NCBI RefSeq assembly: GCF_001949145.1
Contig: NW_019091400.1
Location: 435,135 to 497,134 of the forward strand
DNA from: Acanthaster planci
Taxonomy: Eukaryota > Echinodermata > Asteroidea > Valvatida > Acanthasteridae
Length of the DNA: 62,000 bases
Reading direction: 5' to 3'
Positions within the stretch are counted from its first letter, which is position 1. Every line of letters begins with the position of its first letter. Made by a program: the position numbers and the translations under genes. Below, piece after piece: positions 11,174 to 22,700 of the stretch. The notes beneath the pieces were generated by a model. The model was not told the origin of the DNA, did no database searches, and was given only the letters and a program-made list of their open reading frames with translations.

Positions 11174-14100
11174 GTAAGTTATAAAATTTCAATTTCAGTG
11201 CAACAGGCTTGTCTGCTTGTTGGATGTGTACCTGTAAAAAAAGGTTTGCAGGGTGTGGATACAATGTTTTATCTGTTACTATGCTCAAGGTTACTGGCTC
11301 GCGCGCATATACATATTACTTGTACTGTACATGTACATGTATAGGCCTACACCTACTACTTTTGTGTGCAACATATAAAATATGAAGTGATGGGACTTGG
11401 TGTTATCAAAAAAATCATGACTACTTCTGAAAGAATTGCCCATATACATGTACTATGATATAGGGCCTGCGATACGAGTATATATGTAGGCCCACACACT
11501 TTTCATGTGTGAATCTAGTCTCAACTATACTCAACCTATGATTCAACTCTCCTAAGCCAGGTTGTAACAGTGAAGCGAGACAGTGGTTTCATAGCAAGGT
11601 TAACCCTCCGTCCGATTGAATGTGACCTGCTACAGTATTTGTTTTTGCGAGCGCACATGCGCTGTACTTACAAACCTAGCTGACCGTCACAGAGAGACCA
11701 CTGGAACGTCTTCGTGGGATTGCTGACTGAATTTAATAGTGCAAGTAAAATGATACATTCAAGTTGGTCTTTCGTCTTGACAGGGCGGGCTGCAGGCAAC
11801 TTAGTGTAAAAATGGCCTGTTTCTGATATGTTTAGTATCATGCCGCTACGAAAAACTGGTCTCCGCATTTTCGCTCAAACTGAAATCGATTAACAAAAAA
11901 TAAAAGTGTTTGTAAACAAAAGAATGGACCGTGATTGATTAATGTACACCTGCATCGATCTTTCTGTGAAGTACAAGTACTAAAAATATTTTTGAACAGT
12001 AACCCTCTCCCAAAAAGCAGCTTGAGGGGAGATTTTTCGTAGGTTTTTTGTAAACACGCTTAATTTGCTTTCATATGATCAAGTGCATTTCCAAAAGGGA
12101 CTGCCTGGGAGTGGAGGTACCACTTTCACGACATACTGTTATAATTTCGACAGCCCGAGTCACGGTTGGTGCATCATTCACCGTGAATTATTTTGTATGA
12201 AGTCTCATATAATTTGCTGGACGGATGAGACAAAGTAATGGCAAAAGAGGGACTGCATCTGTGGAACGTATTTGTGTATCGTACATTTCTGGAACCCGCA
12301 AGGTCAAAGGTTATATTATGGACACACTCATTGCTAGCACACGTGCAGTAAAAGGTGGTGTATAAAATCACATTCTGGTTGCCGTTACACATCATCAGGA
12401 GCAGGGCCAGGACCTACCCTGGCGCGGACGATCATACCGACCCCTCAACTCAAGCCAAGAATAAGCGCGTGGAAAAGCTCCAAGCGGAGGTGGATGAGGT
12501 GGCCATCATTCTCCACACCAGCGTGGATAAGCTCCTGGAGAGGGGTGAGAAACTGGACGACTTACTGGACAACGCTGGTGGGTATATGCGGACAAAGCCC
12601 GTCGCAAAGTGGACGGGGGAGGGGGAACCACGAGCATAAAAATCTGTTGTTTTTGCTACGTGCCCCACAGCTGGAACTGTGCCCCCTCCAACGCCCGAAG
12701 CTGGCGAAGGGATTGCATCTGGACCCTGCCTTATAAGGCCATTGATTTTGGATCTGCCTCTGACTGGGCTTCAGAATTAATTGCCCTTGTTGATACTTAC
12801 TCAGTTTGAACTAGCAGCCCTGTATCAACAGCTACCCATGTACTGAGCATCCGTACTGAGCACCCATAAGTGGCTGGAAGGCACTTTTTTCTCCCCAAAG
12901 TAATTCGAATCCTATTCAACACTCAGCATTTACTCGAATGCTGCACACGATGCTAAAAGTGATCTGGTACCTTTTTTATTTGATTTTGGTTTCACAGATG
13001 ACTTGTTAGCACAGGCTTCCTCATTTCAGACAACAGCCAAAAAAGTCAAAGTTCACTACAAGTGGAGAAATAGATTGGTGAGAGTATTTTGTCAACATAA
13101 CGAATAGTATATAAGTCCATACAGTCGATGTAATCGCAGACAGCGAAAATATAAGGTCCCATTGTTCTGTAGGCTCTCTATTTCCACCTTTTCTTGGGCT
13201 GGCTCTGTGACAAAAAATTCAAATTACTCTGATACAATTCTAGGGCAGAAAGCTGTCACGTGACTAATCTGGGCAGAATCATGCCCAGCTCTGAAAGTGC
13301 CTGAGTAGCCCATTCCCCAAATTTGCCAGGATTTTTTTTGCGTGTTATTCGTAAGTATAGAAATTTCGCAGCTGTCCAGATTTCTTTACATGCCATGCAA
13401 CTCAGCCTCAGTCATATTTTGCTGTCCATGCCACTGTCACGTTAAAGAAGAAATAAAGGAATCACCAACAAATCTATTTGTACTGTAATTAAGTCATGGG
13501 TGAGAGGCCCTTTGGGGATAGACAGGGAAGACCAGTCTTGAGTTTGTATATGAATGATGTGATATATTCCACGGTCACNNNNNNNNNNNNNNNNNNNNNN
13601 NNNNNNNNNNNNNNNNNNNNNNNNNNNNNNNNNNNNNNNNNNNNNNNNNNNNNNNNNNNNNNNNNNNNNNNNNNNNNNNNNNNNNNNNNNNNNNNNNNNN
13701 NNNNNNNNNNNNNNNNNNNNNNNNNNNNNNNNNNNNNNNNNNNNNNNNNNNNNNNNNNNNNNNNNNNNNNNNNNNNNNNNNNNNNNNNNNNNNNNNNNNN
13801 NNNNNNNNNNNNTGTGATTGTCCCTGTACTGTGTTCATTTCAAGGATAAATTGCATAGTTTTATGTGTAATTTTCCATGGCTATACATGTATATTCCTCT
13901 CTGAGGCTCTCACTGAACCGTTTAATTTCTCTGTTTTCATTTGTATAGTATAAAGTCATCGGCGTCACTGTCGTTGTGCTGATCGTCGCTGTCATCGTCG
14001 TGTGTAAGTATCATCATAGGGCTGTAAGCTTATTGCAGTGTCCCAGTTTAATGGTAATAAATGGATTGTTTGGTAGTCGTTATATAATAATATTGTATAC

Positions 14101-14819
14101 AGGCATAGTTAGTTTTCGTCATTTTCACACACACACTGGTTTCACTGCGAAATTAAAACATTGACGTTGTACATGTGTGTCAAAAGCTGTTGTCGGTAGG
14201 CGTACCTTGTCAAAAGCTGTTGTCGGTAGGCCTACCTTGTCCACCAAAAAGAGACATTGCGCGCCACAATGATGTGGGTCCTATTTAGATTTGCAGAATC
14301 TGTAATATATCCCTTTGTAAGTTATTTAATGAATTTCTCGACGTAACCAGCACTGTTTGGACGAACATTTGTGACTTATTGGATCAGGTTCTCAACTGTT
14401 TTCTGTGAAGGAATTGGCCACGTTAGTTTTCGCCGATGTGGTGTTCAACACACTTCGTTGAGCATAAAGACTGCTGGGAAAGAATTAAGGAGCTTCAGTG
14501 GCGTAGCGAGGATTTTACTAGTGGGGTGGGGGAGGGGGTACCAGCTTCTTATGGGGAGCACCAGCTTTCAGTGGTGCGGTTTGTTGGGGAGGCAAGCCTT
14601 TGTTAGCCTTGTTCAATATCTGTTCATCCATTTTTAGTGGGGAGGGGAGGCACCCGGGAGCGCCTCCCCCCCCTGTGGCTACTCCACTGAGGATCTCGGT
14701 GTGTAATGGTCCGCATTTTAGCTGCACTAAAGCTGTGTTGTTAGTTGGGTTGTGAAACGCCTGCTGATTTTATTCTTGGGCATACAACAGGTATTGTGCG
14801 ACCTTGGGAAGCGAGCTGA
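11172..14819 (+). CDS. VAMP/synaptobrevin-family R-SNARE, five exons
   Basis: Exons: AT at 11172-11173, 12399-12577, 12998-13077, 13949-14003, 14791-14819. They join in frame into 114 residues, close to VAMP2 (116). The product is a tail-anchored vesicle SNARE that pairs with Q-SNAREs to drive membrane fusion. The SNARE motif spans about 22-82, with VEKLQAEVDEV and KLLERGEKLDDL. The ionic-layer arginine is R49. A juxtamembrane KWRNRL has one tryptophan where VAMP1-3 have two. The transmembrane helix is about 89-108 (YKVIGVTVVVLIVAVIVV), followed by a short tail IVRPWEAS. The start is split between exons, since no ATG precedes the SNARE motif inside exon 2. The first and last exons rest on phase and splice consensus only. 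The subfamily is unclear: RGEKL resembles VAMP4/5/8 more than VAMP2. The N run lies in intron 3. Confidence 0.8.
12399..12577 (+). CDS. VAMP exon 2: N-terminus and first half of SNARE motif
   Basis: The acceptor is catcatcag at 12390-12398 and the donor is GCTG|gtggg at 12578, phase 1. The exon encodes a short polar N-terminus (SRARTYPGADDHTDP), then the heptad-repeat SNARE helix through the ionic-layer arginine to LDDLLDNA. An alternative acceptor at 12410 would shorten the N-terminus. A read-through frame to 12639 exists but loses SNARE similarity at the donor. Confidence 0.85.
12998..13077 (+). CDS. VAMP exon 3: second half of SNARE motif
   Basis: The acceptor is TTTCACAG at 12997 and the donor TTG|gtgaga at 13078. 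It continues as DDLLAQASSFQTTAKKVK and then HYKWRNRL, the expected end of a VAMP SNARE helix and its juxtamembrane basic-aromatic patch. The first codon (GAT) is split with exon 2. This 80-nt exon is too short to stand out as an open frame and was found by looking for the expected continuation. Confidence 0.85.
13579..13812. other. Assembly gap (234 N)
   Basis: A run of undetermined bases. It falls in intron 3 of the VAMP gene, between the second SNARE exon and the transmembrane exon. Since those exons join directly in phase 0, no coding sequence needs to be missing here. Confidence 0.95.
13949..14003 (+). CDS. VAMP exon 4: transmembrane anchor
   Basis: The acceptor is TTTGTATAG at 13948 and the donor T|gtaagt at 14004 is a perfect consensus. 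It encodes YKVIGVTVVVLIVAVIVV, an uninterrupted hydrophobic helix matching the tail anchor of VAMPs, and joins exon 3 in phase 0. Confidence 0.8.
14179..14238. repeat. Two tandem copies of a 30-bp unit
   Basis: The unit starting GTCAAAAGCTGTTGTCGGTA occurs twice back to back and differs at one position (GGCGTACC versus GGCCTACC). It lies in VAMP intron 4. Confidence 0.85.
14495..14689. mobile_element. Inverted-repeat element, copy 1 (CAGTGGCGTAGC ends)
   Basis: It begins CAGTGGCGTAGCGAGG and ends GTGGCTACTCCACTG, so the termini are inverted repeats. The interior is G-rich with GGATTTTACTAGTGG and AGCCTTGTTCAATATC, both also found in the second copy at 45213-45389. It is a short non-autonomous (MITE-like) element with no coding capacity, sitting in VAMP intron 4. 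Confidence 0.75.
14791..14819 (+). CDS. VAMP exon 5: short luminal tail and stop (proposed)
   Basis: The acceptor CATACAACAG at 14790 is followed by GT, which completes the split cysteine codon. Then come IVRPWEAS and TGA. The phase fits and a tail of under ten residues is normal for this family. Other acceptors in 14004-15600 could serve, so this exon is less certain. Confidence 0.5.
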
Positions 14820-15699
14820 TCGAGAATGCGTCATGTGGTATCCTTTAATGTGGAAGCAACTTGGATTTAGTTGCCTGTGGACCGGGAGATGAATTTTCAT
14901 ATATTTTAAATGCGTGCCGGTACGAAGTGATGAGTTTTCCTACGAGGGTGTTTATTTTAAATCTAATTGAAACTGCGAAAAGATTTGTTTCGGCCAGTGT
15001 TTCAGCCGAGACCATCACAAGACAGACATAAGACCACGCACAAGAGCAAGCACAAGTAACATGGTGGACAACTACAAAGGAATGTTTTTGTTGCGTTTCA
15101 TTTGAATAGCTTGTGACTTGAATTCAGACTGGTTGTCTTGTGTTGGTCTTCTGAACTGAGTCACAACTACTGAACACTGGTTTCGGCAGCGATATTTTCC
15201 ACTAGTGCAGTCAATTTCTTTTTGTCCGATGTGTCAATTGACTGTTAGTGTGTAATTATACAACATAATTTGATGTAGGAGTATCGAAAATATGTACGAA
15301 ACACTGGAATTTCGCAAAAAGACTCCTTTTTTAAAATATGGGAGCACTATGATTCCATCTTTAGATTTCGATCCATATGAAGGATGTAACGTGATGACTG
15401 AACACAGTACTGAGGTTACGGATTAGCTTGTTGAAGAATTAAATGCGTGTAATATAGTGAATTAAGTTGTATATGTTAAAAAGAGAAGCGTATTATTATG
15501 TTACGACACACACACACAAACTTAGGAGTTCAGTTTTTATCTGCACATCGTTATGCTGTGGGTTTGTTAATTCTCTGCTGGTACATTATATTCAGAAAAC
15601 ACAACATTTAATGTGGTTGTTAATATCAATTTTATGTAGCATTATTTCTGTATCTTTTTGATACAGAACTATTATGTTGTAAATGTAAATGTTTATGTA

Positions 15700-15705
15700 A
15701 ATAAA
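15700..15705 (+). terminator. Polyadenylation signal, probable VAMP 3' end
   Basis: AATAAA within GTAAATAAATAATT, followed about 35 bases later by the GT-rich stretch CGTGTGCGTTGTTTGG. It would give VAMP a 3' untranslated region of about 0.9 kb after the stop at 14819. Confidence 0.5.
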
Positions 15706-15982
15706 TAATTATTAATAATAATTTTAAAAAGAAGCCTTTCGTGTGCGTTGTTTGGTTCCCATTAAAGACCTTAAAGTATGGATTATTACACATGGGCCGC
15801 TGTCAAAGCAATAAGGACAATCACTGTGGCATGCGCAGTGGCTGAGAGCTTCAAAAAGATCAGGCATGTAACAGATACGCTCTGCCCCCTCCTCAGACTA
15901 TGAGAAGGCCCGAAATAGCCCGGTTCTTCAGACATGGTGCTCAGGAACGAAGACGACGAAGGCGGAGTTACAGTCTAGAAAG

Positions 15983-16233
15983 ATGCTTAGAGTTTAAACA
16001 CATTTCTTAACACTTGTTTACCCACTTTTTAAAACACGTTTAACCGCAACGTGTTTATTGTTACGCGTTTAGGAATGTCTTTTAATGCTAAGCGGATTTC
16101 AAAAAGCTGAACATGTACCATGGAATAGCGTTAGCATTTAAACACATTCCTGAACACCTTTCAATAAACATGTCATGGGTTACACGTGTTACAAAAGTGG
16201 GTACAGAAAGTGTTGAACTTTAACCGTGCATGG
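15983..16233. mobile_element. Fold-back element 1 (long inverted arms)
   Basis: The left arm (about 15983-16094) and right arm (about 16127-16233) are imperfect reverse complements. For instance CCCACTTTT / AAAAGTGGG, GTGTTTATTG / CAATAAACA, AGGAATGT / ACATTCCT and AATGCTAA / TTAGCATT pair in order. The central spacer is about 30 bp. It carries no frame and looks like a fold-back or MITE-type insertion. It lies about 480 bp upstream of the CUB-gene start codon. Confidence 0.75.
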
Positions 16234-16709
16234 ATCAGGGAAGAAGCCCTCGCCTGATCGTTTCGCTTAAACTCTTCCAATAATCCTTCTGCTTGGCCCT
16301 CTGAGCTGTTGGACTAGTTGATTTTTTTCCATTGATTAGTGCCTGCCAACTATGCTGGGAAATTTTCAGATTCATAATTAAATAACCATCTGACAATTTA
16401 GTAACTCAATCGTGCAGGGTTAGCATTCTCCGAAGGAAAAGTAAGTGCCAATTAAAGCATGCCAGATGAGCAACATTATTCATAGACAACTGAAATTGGT
16501 GCGATATCGAGACACCCCTGCTACAAAATGGAAACGCCAAGATTTTGGAATCCTTCATGCGTGACGATGGATGTCAAGAATTCATGCAAACCACACCTCA
16601 TTATCGCACGCCCCAGTAGTCCCGTACATCATATTGCGTCTCCGGAGAAAACGAGATCTTTAGAAGCTGGACCTCAAGTGGTGAACTGTACCAGTCCTGT
16701 GGTCTGATT

Positions 16710-16781
16710 ATGGGCTGGTCCGCAGGACCCTCTGTGGCTTTGTGGCTGGGCGTGGCAGTTGGCTTTCTCTTCCTCTGCACT
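16710..16781 (+). CDS. Exon 1: signal peptide
   Basis: ATG in ATTATGG, then MGWSAGPSVALWLGVAVG and FLFLCT, with a consensus donor (ACT|gtaagt) after 24 codons in phase 0. The hydrophobic core and length are typical of a secretory signal. It joins exon 2 in frame, so this is the probable start of the multi-CUB protein. No in-frame upstream ATG was seen in this exon. Confidence 0.8.
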
Positions 16782-19700
16782 GTAAGTAAATGCATCTCGC
16801 TGAAATACTAATTAATCGCTGCAACACTGGGTCTTGACCTATGAACGCATTCTGGCAATCACGGAATATCTTAAGTTATATCCAATTTGGGAAACGGGTC
16901 ACGAGTAAACCACATGTATAATCAATTTTGTATCCAGGTGTTGTACCAAAGTTACATGCAGAATCTTGCACAGTCGACTCTCGTTATAAAGAACACTGTT
17001 CTAACAAAAAACTGTTAATAAGAACCGATTTTGAGAAGCCTTGTTTCTTAAATTCTTATGTTTTTCTTTTCCTCTTATAACAAAGTCCTGGTTACAACAA
17101 AGTAAAATTACAAACAACAATGCTGCAGGACCACTGCGTACTTTTCACAACAATTTTGCAAAACCGTAATGTGCATAGAACACGTGCCACTTAAACTTTC
17201 AGTGCCAATAGAAAGGATGTACGTGCACGATGTTCAAAAGCCACGTCGGTTCCGGACAATAATGGACACTCGAACAAAATTTCATATTCTATGAAAATGA
17301 GAAATGCATTTCCTCTGTCAAACTAGACCAGCAGGATTGCAACCATGTGATCGGAAGTTAACAAGTCGGATAAGAATTTTGTCTTCCTCTTGCAATAATC
17401 AAAAAGGTCGTATTCCTTTCTTCAAAGAAGTAGGCCTGCATTATTTTGGAAGTGACGGTCGTTGCAGCTTTCTCCCCTATTCAAACTTGTCTTTTTCATT
17501 CAGCTTGGAGTAAAAGGCCAGACTCATCAATGGAAGAATAGATATTCATCATGCAGTGCACAGTGTGGCGGAGGTAAGTTGCTGTTTTCCGCAATGGAGT
17601 CGAGCCTTTCAGCGGCAACCCTTATAACTCACTGAGTACTGCAAAATGGTTCCCGGCGCTGTGTGGGCGGTGCTCCTTCCTGTAATGACTTGCGATTTCT
17701 AATAGGCCTCACCTTAATGCATGGAAACAAGTCAACGGATAAACCTAAAAAAAGAAAAGAAAAAATTACAAGGTAAATAGGCCTATATGTTCTGGTCTGC
17801 TTTAATGTGACTGCATCCTGTTGACAGGTGTCCAGTTTCTGGAGAAGAAATGCTTCACAACAGATCAGATTCCCAAACCGGCGCTTCCTTCCTTCTGTAG
17901 TGGCATCCCCATCCGTGAGAAAGACGTCATCTCCTGCAACACCTTTCCCTGTGGCAGTGAGTAGAATTGATGAACGTGAAAAGTTTGCAAGAGTGCTTTC
18001 AATGTGGAACCAACAGCACTGTTTTATTATTACAGTAACTTTCGACCCAGTTGTTGCGCAAGTCTGCGCGTGTCAGGCTAGGCTAGCTGCAGCTAGCTGC
18101 GGTTCTGAGTTGTGGTTGAGCGCTGATCGTCTCTTGGGGGCGGACTGCAAAAATGTGGAACACGGGTACCGGGAAGATTTGATCACGGAAGAACCATGAG
18201 TGTATGGAATTTAATGGTAAATGGTCCTGTTTATTCATGAAAGCAGGCTGATGAGTTTTATGTCTTAATAACGGGGATTGTAAATTTGGGGACCCTGTTC
18301 CTATAATAGAAATCAGAAGAAAGAGCTACATAAAGCTTTTGAATTGACCTGGTACATGATGTACTATGTAGTGTGAAATATGATCATGCGAGGGATAATG
18401 CTGTCAAAAAGGATAGGATTTTGAGTTTTGAGGGAAATTCTAAGGGGAGACTGTGAGTGTATAATGCGCCATATGGTGGATACAAATTTTCATGGTTAGT
18501 TTATCAGTAAGAAAGGCACATTTTCTCACAATTTACAGTTTGAAATTTCCAAAAATATAGGGTCAGTGCAATAATTTGAAGTGAGTGTTGCCTTTTTTGG
18601 GGGGGGGGATTTACCAGTTTTACAAGATCATAATGTCAAAAACTGGGGTCCCGAAATATACAATCCCCTTAATTACATGCAATGGAGCCATGGGTTCTGT
18701 TGAAACTAGCCACAGTGCTGAGCAAAATAGGGCCTAGGGGCACCATTGCTACTTGTATGATGTAGTCACTAGCACTAGCAGCTGACTAACGTTACTTAGG
18801 CATGCAGGCTGTAACGTGTCATGATTATCGTGACTATGGTTAAGTGACTTGACTGACAATTGACATGACCGATAATTAAATGGAAAAGTTATAGGCCCGA
18901 TATTAGGCCTACATACTGCATGCCATCGCCTATCATATTTAAATTAATTGAAGTTATTTAAGTGCCCTGTGTAACGTGTTCAGTCAGTCTGCTGTCCAAA
19001 ATTTCTGCAAAACAGTGAATAGGGTGATGTCACATTGTCATGATTGATGAGTCTAGACTAGTTGCAGTGAACATACCGAACATGCTCAAGACATACGAGT
19101 TGGAAAAGTCACAGCTGAACTCTGCACAAACTGAAAAGGAGCCAAGAAACAAAATCTGTAGATCTCGATCAATGTTGGAGCCTTCTTCAGATTTTGGACC
19201 TACAGACTAGGCCATCATGTACCGTGTGAGCCTTGTTTTATTGTCTAGCATGCAAACGGACCTACAACAGCCAGAGCGGCACGATCACTTCGCCCCACTA
19301 CCCGGACAAGTATTCCATCCCTCGGTACTGCCAGTTGTTTATCTCCCTGCCGGCTGGCAACCGGGTCCTGCTGGGCTTCTCCGAGTTTGTCTTGGAGGGA
19401 CTGAACCTTGCTGCCTTTGCTGAGTTGACAGAGAGTAGCGTGTGTCTGTGTGGTACACTTGTTCAGGTACTATGATCAATCTTTCCAATTTTAATAAAAT
19501 ACGGTTGCTTTACAGTGCCATGGCCGATAGACTGTCATTGAGAGGCCATTTTTCAAGTTTACAGTTGACAAAAAAGGCAAATTTGCATTTGAGCAAACGG
19601 CAAATGGTCAGGGCAGTCGGTGCCTCAAAAAAACCCCACCATTTAATAATTACATTGATACTTGGACCACTGCCGAATCTTCAACCCTGACAAAAAACAG

Positions 19701-22700
19701 CAGAACAAGTTCCCCGCTCACAGCACAGCCGGCACAAACATTTGTCATGTCGTGTTTATCATAATGCACTGCAAAAAAAAGCCTCTCTGTGACGAGCGCT
19801 GTGTGGCGCATGGCATTGTGAATTGCCTGTATTAGGCCTGCTTGTGCTACCATACCAATAACAACTTACAAATTTAGGCACTAGGCCCAGCCTTTGTGAC
19901 CCCAATCACATCTTCCAATGTGAGCCAAATAGGCTAAACTAGCATTCATTCCTTTGTGATCGTTGGGGCCAGGTGGGGAGCACACTCAATTGGCTGTGCA
20001 TACAATCAGCTTAATCACACCCTTTGTCTAGGGAACAGACACAAATGCCCCGGACTCATAACTGGTTAACTTAAGTTTTACCCGGACAAGCATTGGCGTC
20101 AAATTTGAAGAACGGGTCATTAATTCTCTTTCAGGGGAATTGTTTATTTTTGTGGGTATCTGGATTAATGACTCACCTGTTTCTCTTAAGTTTTCTTAGC
20201 TGACCTAAATTACTTTTTGTTTCCATAGATTTAACCCCATTTTTTTACATCAAAGAGTTTACTAGAGCAAACAATAACAGTTTTTTGGGGGTATGTGAAT
20301 TTCTAATACCGTAGATTACTGACAAGGAGAAAGATGGCAGATCTAGCACATACTGTGGCACCAAACAGCCCTTCAGTTGGCTGTCGGACTCCAACTCAGT
20401 GCTCTTGGAATTTGTCACCGAGTCTTCCCACCTCTTCAACCGGTTCAAGGCTCATTACAAAGGGATCCCTGCAAAGCCATGTAAGTCGTCTAGGGGGGGA
20501 TGAAGGAGACTACCCCGACTCTTCGCTTTGTCTTTGTCAGGGTTTCAGTAGGACAGATCACATTCCATGTGGTGCTTCTCGTTGCCTTGGTCAAGGAGCC
20601 CCTTTTGGTGTTGCACAGAATGTCACAGTGTCTGCTATGAGGCCAGAGTCTGGAAAGTAGTCAACTGTCGTCAATATTACAAAATTACTTGAACTGGCCA
20701 AACCTCTTCATAAAACCAAGACAAAACCCAAAGAAATCAGGAGGCCTGGGGCTTCAGAATTGGCTCTTTGTATGACAATTTTGTTGTTGACAAGAGTGCT
20801 TTGGCATTTCTATTTCAAGTTCTAAATGCATTAGATAGTTAAAGGTGATTATCCAGCATGGCACAAATGTAGACAGACACAGAGTCATGATTTAGATCAA
20901 GGCCCAATGAAGCCTGTGACCTTCAGCATGCAGACCATTCTGTAATATTTTGCAAAAGGTTAAGCCCACCTGAAATTTTGTTGGTATTTCTGACACTGGG
21001 CCTGCATTACATTATCTCATTGAAGTATTCCGTAACTTGTTTTAACAGTGGTGCATAAGAGTAGTGCTATGAGCCTGTTTGAATGAATTTTTTTGCAAAG
21101 CCAGGTCTTGTGTGACATCTTGTCTATAATACAGCATGGCTAAAAACAAACAGTCAAAGTCATCAGAAACGGAGGAGGGCACACTAAATATTAGACTCTT
21201 ATAACATTCAAATCATGGAAATGTAGTCAATTACATGTAGCTCTTCAACTAAGATACTCAGATTGGAAAATAAACATACATGTAGAGTAAGTTGCCAAGA
21301 TTGATTGGTTGAACTTTACTTTTTCTTCAGGTTGATGCATTTTGTATGGGTGGTTCTAAACTTATGTAATGTGCCCTTTTGGAATACAAATGCATGTGAT
21401 AAGATCTTATTTTAGTTGCATTGGCTGTCTTCTTACTCTTTGTCTTTGTTCTGGGGAAAGGAGTTTTAAAGAGTTCACCATGTAACGGCGTTCTTTTACC
21501 ATCCCAGCTTGCTATGATCGCAGAGACCTTGCAGCAGTTGGCAAGGGCTATGTCCGATCGCCGGGCCACCCTAACAAGTATGGCAGCGGCCTGGACTGCG
21601 AGTACATACTGCATGCCGATCCCAGCAATGGCATCGTCTTGACCCTTCTGGAGTTTCAGTTGGAGCCCAGCCCAGACTGCGATTTGGACTACTTGTCGGT
21701 AAATTCTGGATTTGTTATTGACCCAGATCCTACATTTTTAAAATCTGATCCCACAAAATGGGTCTTAAGGGCCATTTTGTTCAGTAGTGTTTGCATTAGG
21801 AAGAGCAAAATCAACTGTCTGAATCGATGCGTTACTCAGTTCTGCATCTTGAAAAAAATTGACCTAATGTTGGTTAACAATATACATGTATAGGGTTCCT
21901 ATTGATTCACGAAGGGTATGATTTGTTTGGATGTCTTGTTCAACTCGAAAGTGGCTCTAGTGACTTCTGTTGCATTTCATTAGGCCCCATTACATTATTG
22001 CTTTTCTTCAACCAGGCCTTGCATCTAATTTATTTTACATATTATAAAACAAGCAGTGCTTGATACTCAGTCTACAGTGAGAAGAGAAATGAATGAAGAA
22101 TGAAATTAAATTTACCAGGCAGAGGAGACAGAACTACTGCACACTGAAGCCGCAACTGAATTACGTGGCTGCCTCTACTAGTAATACACATGCATCTGGG
22201 GAAAATACTGGAAGCTGCCTGTTGAAGCCTAGCCTCTTGGCATGGCTGCAGCCACAGTTTCAAAAAGGTTACGTGTAACAAAAAAAGGATCATGACACAG
22301 ACCAGAAACACAAATGGCACTCCTGTAAATTACAGTAAGCACATTTTGTGATTATGCGGAGCATACCAGGCTTTGCATCATTGTTGGAGCCAAGTAATTT
22401 TGACTGTGAAGTTTACTGCCAAACATAGTGACTTTTTTGGTGTTCCAAAAATGGAAAATATGGAGAGTGCACAGTAAATGTTTGAATAACTCTTCACAAA
22501 GTGAAAACAAAACAGACCACTGTTTTTTAAAAAATGTGAAGGATCACAGATAAAAGCATCACAGATAAAAGGAGTCCTGTCATACATTGTTGCCCTGAGC
22601 TGGATTTATTTTTGTAAGCTGGTTACGTGGCAAGAGTTCTTTATTCCCTCTGATCAGATTGAGGATATGTACAGTCGTCGCAAGCAGGTGTTTTGTGGCT

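Noticed and set aside
12355-12639. VAMP exon 2 as a single-exon retrocopy
   Set aside because: SNARE similarity stops at a good donor and continues in separate exons at 12998 and 13949 with matching phases, so it is an intron-containing gene.
13496-13856. Open frames on both strands crossing the N run
   Set aside because: They are open only because N is translated as X. No real sequence supports them.
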